This document shows, one piece after another, positions 44,451 through 64,000 of a DNA stretch of 64,000 nt. Source of the DNA: Hesseltinella vesiculosa. Its lineage: Eukaryota; Mucoromycota; Mucoromycetes; Mucorales; Cunninghamellaceae. A model generated the notes under the pieces. The model had not been told where the DNA came from, did not search any database, and worked only from the letters and a program-made list of their open reading frames with translations. How positions within the stretch are numbered: position 1 is the first letter of the stretch; the number at the start of each line of letters is the position of its first letter. Position numbers and translations under genes: made by a program. The stretch is taken from NCBI GenBank assembly GCA_002104935.1, contig MCGT01000006.1, positions 744,001 through 808,000 on the forward strand, read 5' to 3'.

Positions 44451-44813
44451 ATGGTCCAACTTCAATGGCTTGCGATGACTCTGGCTATGTTTGTGCCTGG
44501 GCTGATGGCACTCGATCCTGACGGTCATCATCATGTCAATTTTGATGAATTCAACAAAGTCATCATCCGAGGCATGCCACGTAGAGGTGTCCGTGACTTC
44601 ACTGCCGTCGATTGCGGGCGAGATTCTCAAATCGGTGGTTACAAATGCCACTACACTGGTGAAGGTGCCATCCCTGTAGGACAGATCGAATATTTCGAAT
44701 CCATAGTCACCTGCTTTGGAATGCGGCCACAGATAGGCTATTCGACCATCACTGCTACCAGCTGCAGACTTGTGGAATTTTCGAACTATGTCTGCCTCTG
44801 CAAAGTTGCCTAA
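44451..44813 (+). CDS. small secreted protein of unknown family
   Basis: Intronless 120-residue frame. A signal peptide (MVQLQWLAMTLAMFVPGLMA) is followed by a short acidic/His stretch, DPDGHHHVNFDEF. The mature part is a basic domain with six cysteines (CGRD, KCHY, VTCFG, TSCRL, YVCLC). The cysteines and signal peptide indicate export and disulfide bonds. DPDGHHHVNFDEF recalls an EF-hand loop, but its glycine is two places early and no second hand is present, so I do not call it calcium-binding. An AATAAA signal follows at about 44891. Confidence 0.55.
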   Translation: MVQLQWLAMTLAMFVPGLMALDPDGHHHVNFDEFNKVIIRGMPRRGVRDFTAVDCGRDSQIGGYKCHYTGEGAIPVGQIEYFESIVTCFGMRPQIGYSTITATSCRLVEFSNYVCLCKVA

Positions 44814-44965
44814 GCGGCATCAAAACATGGTTCGGCTTGTTAGCTTTTCCAACCCTGCCGGTAGGGAAGGTACTAGCTTCAATGACCTCCAATAAACCTA
44901 GCCAAAGATACAAAACATAATGGCTATTTTTTTTTTTTTGTTGAAGAGATAAACCATGGACATTT

Positions 44966-57422
<12,457 letters not shown>

Positions 57423-57654
57423 GGTAAAGAAGTAAAAAAAAAAAAAAGGGAACGAGAAAACGGGAAGGAAAAAAAAAAAAAAAAAAGAAAAGTCAGTGCA
57501 AGGCCATCATTTTAAAAGCCCGAAGCGCTCTACTTTCTGAGGCACTTGCATGACAAGCCATTTTGTGGAACGGAAATCCAACAAAAAAAAGGGAGATGAG
57601 AGTGTTGGGTGATTTTTGATCTTTTATTCAACAAATAAAAGGAGAAGGAGCTAA

Positions 57655-58911
57655 TCAACCCTGTGAAAAATTACCGGTGGTGAACTTGGCTTCATGACCA
57701 TTGAACTCGATGGCAAGTCGGCTGAGATAAAACTTGGCATTGGTGGCAGTGAAAAAGTCGGCGCCAAGAATCATGGCAGCCCTGGATCCATAGATGGATG
57801 GCAAGACTTGCACAGGCAGAAGACATACAGAATTTTGAGCGGCTTCGTCGGCAGGGCAGATAGGCAGCACAACACCGCCAAGGCTTTCCTTCACAATGCC
57901 AAACTCGGTGTGGATGTCCTGTCGAAGTTCATATTCGATATCGAGACCGCTGTAGCCCGCAAGCAGTACAAGAGGCAGAGAAATCACCGTCACAGGCCAT
58001 CGCTGTTTGGCCAGTAGGGCTTTGACCTTGATGCCCAAGATATTGACTTCTAAGAACGCGAGGTTGACGTTTTGATGGGCCGCAGGTACCAGACTGCACA
58101 CCGTGTCCTTCTGCCGCGTACACCGTTCGATGATCCGGACTTGCTCTTCTTCGTAAAATTGCAGTTGGTCATCGGAAAAGAATTCGGATGCCTTTTTCTT
58201 CTTCTTATTTTTGGCGGCAGCTTTTGTAGTCGTGGTATTGGTTTGTGGAACTTGCTTGGGTGCGATCTTGTCGTCAGCAGCCGGAGCGGTTTTGGTCATA
58301 GTTGCAGTGGAGACCGAGGTCGATAAGGCATCCTCAGTGGCAGCAACTGTCGTGGCGGCAGGTACTTCGGGTGCTCGGCCTATGTCAGGCTGCGCAGGTG
58401 CTTTTTCAGGCGTGGGCGACGTGGTGGTAGGAGCGATTGGATGGGTCTTGTCAGCGTTGATGGCCTGACCACCGGTTCTGACCACCTTGATAGGAGTAAG
58501 GTTCAGGGGATGGTTTTTGAGCGAGTGGTTGTGCCGAGGGAACTCAAAGTCACCACTGGCCAACGCTTGTTTCGCCGATGCCGATTCAAAGATGGCCATG
58601 TCATAATGGACTGGTGCTCCCAGCAATGCCGAATACTTTGCACTGTGATACCGGGTCATGTAGATAATGTCATTCAAGCAAGTAGCCATGGGCTCATAAG
58701 GCTCGACCAGGTGCTTCCATCGAGGATGCAAATTCATCACAAACAAGATAATTTTTTCGCGTTCATTGAGCTCGTATTTTCCAAACCAGGCCAGCTGGAG
58801 AAAATGCTGAATGTAGTTTTCGAGATCTTTGGCTAGTTTTGCTTGTTCGCGCAAGAGCTGCAAATCCAATGAATCAGGCATCGAATCAGGTATACACGTA
58901 GAGCCATTCAT
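57655..58911 (-). CDS. Gag-capsid plus retropepsin-like protein, paralog 2, probably domesticated
   Basis: Intronless 418-residue frame related along its whole length to the gene at 35487-36944, in the opposite orientation. Shared blocks: YIQHFLQLAWFGKYELNERE, FVMNLHPRWKHLVE, YHSAKYSALLGAPVHYDM, SAKQALASGDF, IKVVR, a Lys-rich cluster (KNKKKKKASE), ALLAKQRWPVTVIS and AMILGADFFTATNAKFY. The linker is shorter and diverged, while the Gag-like and protease-like ends are conserved, which suggests selection on both. As in paralog 1 the protease active-site triad is absent. The ATG is directly preceded by TTTTTTTACAG, an acceptor, so a 5'UTR intron is likely. No LTR, RT or integrase is visible nearby. 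Confidence 0.75.
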   Translation of the reverse strand: MNGSTCIPDSMPDSLDLQLLREQAKLAKDLENYIQHFLQLAWFGKYELNEREKIILFVMNLHPRWKHLVEPYEPMATCLNDIIYMTRYHSAKYSALLGAPVHYDMAIFESASAKQALASGDFEFPRHNHSLKNHPLNLTPIKVVRTGGQAINADKTHPIAPTTTSPTPEKAPAQPDIGRAPEVPAATTVAATEDALSTSVSTATMTKTAPAADDKIAPKQVPQTNTTTTKAAAKNKKKKKASEFFSDDQLQFYEEEQVRIIERCTRQKDTVCSLVPAAHQNVNLAFLEVNILGIKVKALLAKQRWPVTVISLPLVLLAGYSGLDIEYELRQDIHTEFGIVKESLGGVVLPICPADEAAQNSVCLLPVQVLPSIYGSRAAMILGADFFTATNAKFYLSRLAIEFNGHEAKFTTGNFSQG

Positions 58912-59642
58912 CCTGTAAAAAAAGGAGTGAAACAAAAGAAAACAAAAAAAAACACCTTTCCTTTCCCAGGCCGCCCACCTCCGTCCATCTCCCTCCTGCC
59001 ATTCTTTACCTGTCTTTTTTAGCAAACACATCAGGCGAACCGCCAAACTCTACAAGTGCGCGTGAAGTATTTTCTTTCTGTGCGTGCAAGTCGAGCAGTG
59101 GTCACCAAGAAAGCAGAAAAAAAGGCGCGACATCAAATGGCCGACAGTTTTTGAGCTGCTCTTGTTAAGCTGAAGAGAGCAACATTGAAACAGGCACGAT
59201 ATCGAAAGAAGAAATTGGGTATATTGTAGCACGTAGCAGTCTGTCAAGGTGGTATGTACTTTGGCCTTTTGGCTTCCTCTTTATTATCGAGGGTGGCAAT
59301 GCACTGGCAAGTGCGGATATTGAATTTGCCTCCCGCCATCTGGTCAGCCCATTGGCGTCATGTCTTTGACGAAGTCCCTTTCACTGTCACCAACGTACTT
59401 GCCACCGTCCATAAGTCTATCCGATACTTACACGGCGAAGCCCGCCTTCTCCCCCAATCACCCTCATAACCGTCCTTATGCTACCTCTTTGCTTTGACCT
59501 CTTATTCTGCTACGTCACTGCCAAGTAAAAAATTCATTTTTTAAATAAAAAGCAAACATTGCACAGCACGTTTGAGTGATTGGATCGATGTGAAATTTTG
59601 TGTAAATGTGCAAAGACATAAACGATAATGATACTGAAAAAA

Positions 59643-59905
59643 TCACATCGATTGGTGAAAGCTGCCTGGCCAACTTTTGATCAGATTCATTTTGACACCT
59701 CCGAATCGCCAGCTAAAAAAAATGAAAAATCGGCCATTTTCGCCAGGGGACCTCCAGGCCATCTGATCGTTGAATATTGCTCTTAATAAACCCACACCCA
59801 AACTTTGCATAGCAGTACAAAATGATGAGAAGGCTGGACATGCACTAAAAATGATTTCGTGCGTACTTGATTTTACTTTCTCGAGCACTTGAAAATGATT
59901 TACCA
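59643..59905 (-). repeat. dispersed repeat, copy 2
   Basis: Positions 59643-59835 match 25690-25888 in inverted orientation, through phrases such as gccaacttttga, ccagctaaaaaaaatgaaaa and ggccattttcgccagg. Positions 59845-59900 match 25612-25672 in direct orientation. So the two copies share the same parts, but one end block is flipped relative to the rest. Confidence 0.7.
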
Positions 59906-60009
59906 GTTTCACCCGCCTTGCCAGCTCTATACCGAGAATGAATGGATTGACCCCTGATCGCCATTAAAAAAAAAAAAAGAAAAAAAAACTCACAGCCTCT
60001 TTCTCTTCA

Positions 60010-60200
60010 AATGGTTTTTTCGGGCGAATTGACGGCGGAATTGATCGACCAGGGAGGGATTTGCGATGTGTATTTCGTAACAAACCCTCCATTCGTCTGT
60101 TTCCTGTTATTGATAAATTCGACAGCTCTAAATATAGAAACAGCTTAATACGCATATACGCATATACTACTCGGTCATCATCGCTGCCTTTGCAACCATC
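60010..60200 (-). repeat. left arm of an inverted homologous pair
   Basis: On the minus strand this reads ggcagcgatgatgaccgagt, gcgtattaag, gagctgtcg and aaatccctccctggtc. The same phrases appear with changes on the plus strand at 61053-61215. Read in one frame after removing a small insertion, both arms give related peptide text (YTSQIPPW here, YAPQIPAW there), so the arms may be remnants of one gene. Confidence 0.6.
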
Positions 60201-60280
60201 AAACATAATGTCAAATGTTGTCAAAAAGACGACAAGGAAAAAAACGTGAAGAAAAAAAGAGAAGAGAGAAAATAAGGGGT

Positions 60281-60440
60281 GCTGTCAAGCCGCAGCATCA
60301 ATTGGTTGAGCCCCACAATACTCTCTGCCGCTGGTTTGCCTTGCCTGGCATCAAGGCAGGCCTGGTCTACACACAAAGATTGTCGAAGCCCTTGCCGACG
60401 GCCTCATCATAGAAAGCCATTGCAAGCTTCAGAATAAATA
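60281..60440 (+). pseudogene. broken fragment of the DapA-family aldolase last exon
   Basis: Plus-strand copy of the 3' end of the aldolase gene at 61479-62509, in inverted orientation. It reads QHQLVEPHNTLCRWFALPG where the intact gene has QHQLVEPDNALCRWFGLPG. About 60 bp is then missing, the frame shifts and a TAG follows. The last 50 bp (aagattgtcgaagcccttgc to the AATAAATAA) again matches the parent's 3' end. No start codon, 5' exons or catalytic residues are present, so it cannot make an aldolase. Confidence 0.85.
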
Positions 60441-60645
60441 AATATATAGGAAGACATATAGGCACTTTGAATCATAGCGCAGTACCGGTCAACACGGATG
60501 GCAGGTCAGATCGAACAGCGATCGTTGGCAATTGTGCACTTAGACTTCTCGTCAGCAGGCCGAGCTTAACTCAAAAAAAAAAAAAGAAAAGAAAAAAAAA
60601 CAAAAATCAGCATGTCACTCCTGCCAACGTTCATTTGCCTACAAG

Positions 60646-60950
60646 CGAGGGACCTCTGAAGGAAAGCAAAGGACTACAGCCAGCCTGTAGATGTTAAGTG
60701 GGCCAACCAGGAGAAGCAAATCACTGCCAAGAATCAAATGCATACCTTCATTCGGGGCGTCCGACGGCAACCAAAGAACTACAGCTAGCCCGCAGAAGCG
60801 AGAGCCTGTAAGTAATAATAAATGTAGCCAAACCTATCAAACTGAGCGCCTCTAATGATGTTCCATATGCGTACGATGTAGGCATACTTTCCATCACGTT
60901 CACTCGGGGCGTCCGATGGCAACCAAAGGACTACAGCCAGCGTGCGATGC
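60646..60950 (+). repeat. three-copy degenerate repeat
   Basis: The phrase gcaaccaaaggactacagcc appears in related forms near 60676 (gcaaaggactacagccagcctg), 60772 (caaccaaagaactacagctagcc) and 60920. In the last two copies it is preceded by cggggcgtccga(c/t)gg. Spacing is about 100 and 145 bp. No coding role is evident. Confidence 0.65.
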
Positions 60951-61052
60951 TAGACCAGCTGATTCCCTGAAGGCAAAAGAAAAAACGAAGAAACAAACCA
61001 AATTGCTTGCGAAGAAACCAACTTATCAGTAGCCAATCACGCCTCACGAAAA

Positions 61053-61215
61053 AAAAGGTGGCGATGGCCACCGAGTGGTATCGTATTAAGTTTGTTAGAG
61101 CTGTTGCCTTTCGTCAACAACGATAAGAAGCCTACTCTCGGATTGCTGTTACAGAATACGCGCCACAAATCCCTGCCTGGTCATCTAACCAATTTCAACG
61201 TGAATTTGCCCTCCA
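61053..61215 (+). repeat. right arm of an inverted homologous pair
   Basis: Plus-strand partner of 60010-60200 (ggtggcgatggccaccgagt, cgtattaag, gagctgttg, aaatccctgcctggtc). The identity looks around 65-75% by eye over about 150 bp, with two small gaps. Together the arms enclose about 1.2 kb containing the aldolase fragment and the three-copy repeat. Confidence 0.6.
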
Positions 61216-61478
61216 GTGTGTGTGATCTACGGTACAGGTGGTTCTGTGGTGTATTCTGATCAACAATCGATTATGTTGTTTCTATACTAGAGCTGTCGTA
61301 TTTCATTAATAGCAATGAGAGGACCCCGATCAGATTGACCCAAAAAGACACTTACTTTTTTTTTTTTTTGGCCATCTTCGAGTCTCAGTAGCCAGGCTGC
61401 CTATCCTTAAGAATTAAAACAGCATTGATACTGCGCTTTAGTAACCATGATGCAATGCTAGAAAGCTGTCCTATTCGT

Positions 61479-62509
61479 TTATTTATTTTCTGAAATCTGC
61501 AATGACTTTTCGATGGCGAGACCGTCGGCAAAGGCTTGGGCGATCTTGACGCGTTGATCGGCGTTTAGGGGACGCAGTGGGCGGCGCAAAGGCCCGCCAT
61601 TCTGAGTGATGTGATCCAGGCCGGCCTTGACGCCAGGCAAGCCAAACCAGCGGCAGAGGGCGTTGTCGGGTTCGACCAATTGGTGTTGCAGCTTGACGGC
61701 TTCTTGGACGTTGCCTTGTTCAAACAGATTATGCAGTTTCACACAGGCTCGAGGCAAGGCATTACCCAGGCCAACAATACATCCACGTGCGCCCACTGTC
61801 ATAGCAGCCAAGGTGAAATCTGTCGACCCTGCCAATAACGTGAATCCTACAAAATAAAAAGCCTGGATCAGAACCTGCACCATTGTTTTCCCACGGATTG
61901 AGAGTTTCCTTTTTTTTCCCAGGACGTACCGGTGCCTTTTGTCTTGACAGCGAGGTCGGCCACCTTGCCAATGTTGCCGTCGGTACCTTTGATGCCGGCG
62001 ATGTTCTTGTGTTTGGCCAGCTCGCCAATGACGGCTGGGCTGATATCAATGCCTTGCGTGACACCAGGGTAGTTGTAGATGATGATGGGGATGGGTGACT
62101 CGTCAGCAACGCCGAGGAAGAAACTCAGCATGGCTTCGTCGTCCATACTGCCACGGTAGTAGCAAGGGGGCAGGATCATGGCATATTCAGCGCCGGCGGC
62201 AGCAGCTTCCTTGGTCAGCTGAAGAGTGTTGCGCACGGAACCCGCGCCAGTGCCGGCGATAAGAGTGAGGGAAGGGTCGTGTTTGGCAATGTATGCTTTG
62301 GCTTGTCGGACCACCTGGATACGCTCTTCATCAGTCAAGTGCACAGCTTCACCTGTGGATCCTTGAACGACAATCCCGGCCAAGCCAGTGTTGGCCAGGT
62401 AGGCAATGTGGTTCTCCAATGCAGCAAAGTCCAGGTCTTCATTGTCATGGAAGAAGATGGGGATGGGCACATACACACCAGGCTTGATTCGAAGGTCAGA
62501 AGCAGACAT
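61479..62509 (-). CDS. DapA/N-acetylneuraminate-lyase family aldolase
   Basis: Class I aldolase of the dihydrodipicolinate synthase superfamily. Exons 62509-61930 and 61846-61479 give 315 residues. Visible motifs: GSTGEAVHLTDEER in the substrate-carboxylate loop, IIIYNYPG with the catalytic Tyr, and GIKGTDG with the Schiff-base Lys. Fungi do not make lysine through diaminopimelate, so the role is more likely a keto-acid aldolase, such as 4-hydroxy-2-oxoglutarate aldolase or the deoxy-sugar-acid aldolases of pectin or rhamnose breakdown. Sequence alone does not separate these. A broken copy of its last exon lies about 1 kb away in the opposite orientation. Confidence 0.88.
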
Positions 62510-62919
62510 GATTTGAATAATGCAATGAGAAGATTGTAAAAAAAAGAAAAAGAGAGACACGAGAAAAAGAGAAGAGAAATGGCGCCAGAGTTTTAAAATG
62601 CGCAGGCACCACGTTTTTGGCAGTGTCGGCGAATTGCAATCAGCTCCTTTTCTCCGGGATGCCCCAAGAAGCGCTGTATTCTTTAAATTTTTTTCTCACA
62701 CGCGTTGCTCCCGCAACACGTGAGATAATCTTGGTCTTTGGTCGACTTTTTCTGATGAGATTTTCTTTTTTAATGGACGTAAATAGTACAAAGGCAGAAA
62801 AAAAAAGGAATACGAGGCTAGGAACAAGGGGGCATGCGGTGGGTGAAATAATATATAAAAAAAAGACGAGAAGTTTAGGGGATGCAAAAAAAAAAAAATA
62901 ATAATAATATAAAAGGGAT
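62510..62919. other. intergenic between the aldolase and the Rrb1-like gene
   Basis: About 410 bp, containing the aldolase promoter and the 3' end of the WD40 gene. A-rich runs (62802-62810, 62886-62898) and an AT-rich ataataataatat block are visible. No gene seen. Confidence 0.5.
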
Positions 62920-64000
62920 CTAAACGGAGATGGTCTTGAAGATATTCAGGCCCGAGTTGGCGGTACTGAGGACGCAGCCGGGGATTTGCTTGTGCCAGTG
63001 TAGTTCTTTGATTTGGGTTTGACCTTGATGGACAAACAGCAATTGAGGAGGTACTTGGACACCGTTGGCAGTGAAGCGGCCTTCTTCTTCGGTATCAGGT
63101 TCCACAGATAAATCCCACAATGTCAATTGATCATCGGCGCCAGAGACAGCCAAGATGGATTCTTCAGTATGATGCCATTCAATGGAGGTGATGGGGCCAT
63201 GATGCCATTTGAAGGAGGCGACAGGGCTCACACCGCCACCGCTTTGGGGAGGGATTGGAAAGAGTGAGATGGATGGTTTCAGGTCGTCTGAAATGGCTTA
63301 CCTCTTGAATGTACGCAGATCCCACACGCTAAAGGTGCCGTCGTCATGGCCACTGGCTAGCAGGTAGCTTGCTTTATGATTCCAGGTGATGACATTGATG
63401 TCGGAGTTGCTGGCATGCACGCTGACAGCCGAACGTTTCTTGGTGCGGTTGTCCCAGATTTTGACGGTTTGGTCGGCCGAGCAGGAAGCAAAGACGGTGC
63501 GTTCAGAGGGTGACCATTGGATATCTTCGACCGAGGACTTGTGTTCACGGAAGGCGGCATTGTCGGTCTGGAGAATGCCTTGGGGGGTGACGGTGGTGTG
63601 GTAGATCAGGCCGGCGTTGTCACCGGTCAGGAGTTTGCCGGCGTCTAGGGGGGACCAATCCATGGCGTAGCCTTCTTCGCGGCCGTGTTGATGCATGACC
63701 AAAGGCTTGTAGTTTTTGGGCAAGCCGGTGCCGGGTACATCGAGACTGCTGACTAGAGGGTCCAGATCGTACACGTACACTTTACCGGTTTCGGACCAAG
63801 TCGAGGCCAGGTGTTTTCCCGTTTGGGGCATGACTCGCAGGCGGTTCACGCAGCCATTGTGGGGGGCCGATCGATGTTCCAACACCGGGTCTTCATCCAG
63901 CGCATCATCTTCATCGTCCTCGTCCTCGTCCTGTTGTGTCTTGTGCAAGTTGGAAAGCTTCATCACCACCACTTCATTGTCACGCACGCCAGGGACCGAC
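62920..64000 (-). CDS. RRB1: Rrb1/GRWD1-like WD40 ribosome-assembly chaperone, N-terminus cut by window edge
   Basis: Nuclear WD40 protein that, by family, protects ribosomal protein L3 before its assembly. Two exons are visible, 64000-63302 and 63241-62920, giving about 340 C-terminal residues. An acidic linker ([19 protein letters not shown]) is followed by WD40 repeats: [69 protein letters not shown] and [20 protein letters not shown]. The order acidic stretch, [10 protein letters not shown] and GYAMDWSP is typical of GRWD1/Rrb1 and related to RBAP48/MSI1. The frame is open to the right edge, so the start and part of the acidic N-terminus lie outside the window. Confidence 0.92.

Larger units (their letters stand above)
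58912..61478. other. repeat-rich stretch without an intact gene
   Basis: About 2.5 kb with dispersed-repeat copy 2, two inverted homologous arms, a broken aldolase fragment and a three-copy repeat, each listed separately. A 71-codon frame at 59254-59469 has no recognisable domain. A/T runs are frequent. The stretch separates the second Gag-like gene from the aldolase gene. Confidence 0.6.

Noticed and set aside
44508..44550. EF-hand in the small secreted protein
   Set aside because: The glycine is at loop position 4 instead of 6 and there is no paired hand, so only a resemblance is noted.
59254..59469. 71-codon plus-strand ORF beside the second Gag-like gene
   Set aside because: No domain, no splice evidence, and coding-like text appears in more than one frame.

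Overview
The window is nuclear DNA of a filamentous fungus, most likely an early-diverging lineage (Mucoromycota, probably Mucorales-like). The genes are dense and often only 80-500 bp apart. They are cut by many short GT-AG introns of about 50-100 nt, many carrying long T runs on the coding strand. The gene set (EF-hand aspartate/glutamate carrier, Rck2/Srk1-type kinase, Def1, Yif1, Rab escort protein, Ede1, Tim54) is fungal. An ALFY-like BEACH-WD40-FYVE protein and a GFA/CENP-V-type protein are also present. The lineage is inferred from family content and intron style only.

Region 1-25.5 kb is mostly minus strand: a left-truncated Ede1/Eps15-like endocytic scaffold, a Pap1/Yap1-type bZIP factor, an EF-hand mitochondrial aspartate/glutamate carrier, an Srk1/Rck2-like kinase, a HINT3-like HIT protein, a ZNF706-like zinc finger and Tim54. 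Then come a plus-strand coiled-coil protein with C-terminal membrane segments, a 62-residue secreted knottin-pattern peptide, a NIPA-type magnesium transporter, Def1, an unknown basic protein and a membrane-anchored J-protein.

Region 25.5-29.7 kb is gene-poor. It holds a dispersed repeat, a two-copy tandem repeat, unresolved coding-like exons and one GFA-domain gene. Region 29.7-42 kb is dense again: fumarase, Yif1, Rab escort protein, a Gag/retropepsin-like gene, NADPH-cytochrome P450 reductase, an oxidoreductase-like (OXLD1) protein and an R-SNARE. Ede1, Yif1, the Rab escort protein, the R-SNARE and the BEACH protein all act in membrane traffic, but their spacing and orientation give no sign of an operon-like unit.

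Region 42-64 kb has a 2.4 kb stretch with no firm gene, a small secreted protein, and a 12.4 kb ALFY/WDFY3-like gene. After these come a second Gag/retropepsin-like paralog in the opposite orientation to the first, a repeat-rich 2.5 kb stretch, a DapA-family aldolase and a right-truncated Rrb1/GRWD1 WD40 protein. The repeat-rich stretch has inverted homologous arms flanking a broken piece of the neighbouring aldolase gene and a three-copy repeat.

The most unusual items are the two intact Gag-plus-protease-like genes whose protease active site is lost, the inverted-repeat-bounded segment with the aldolase fragment, a repeat family whose copies carry one end block flipped, the knottin-like peptide, and in-frame micro-exons in several genes. 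All coordinates come from reading frames and splice signals by eye; no similarity search was run.
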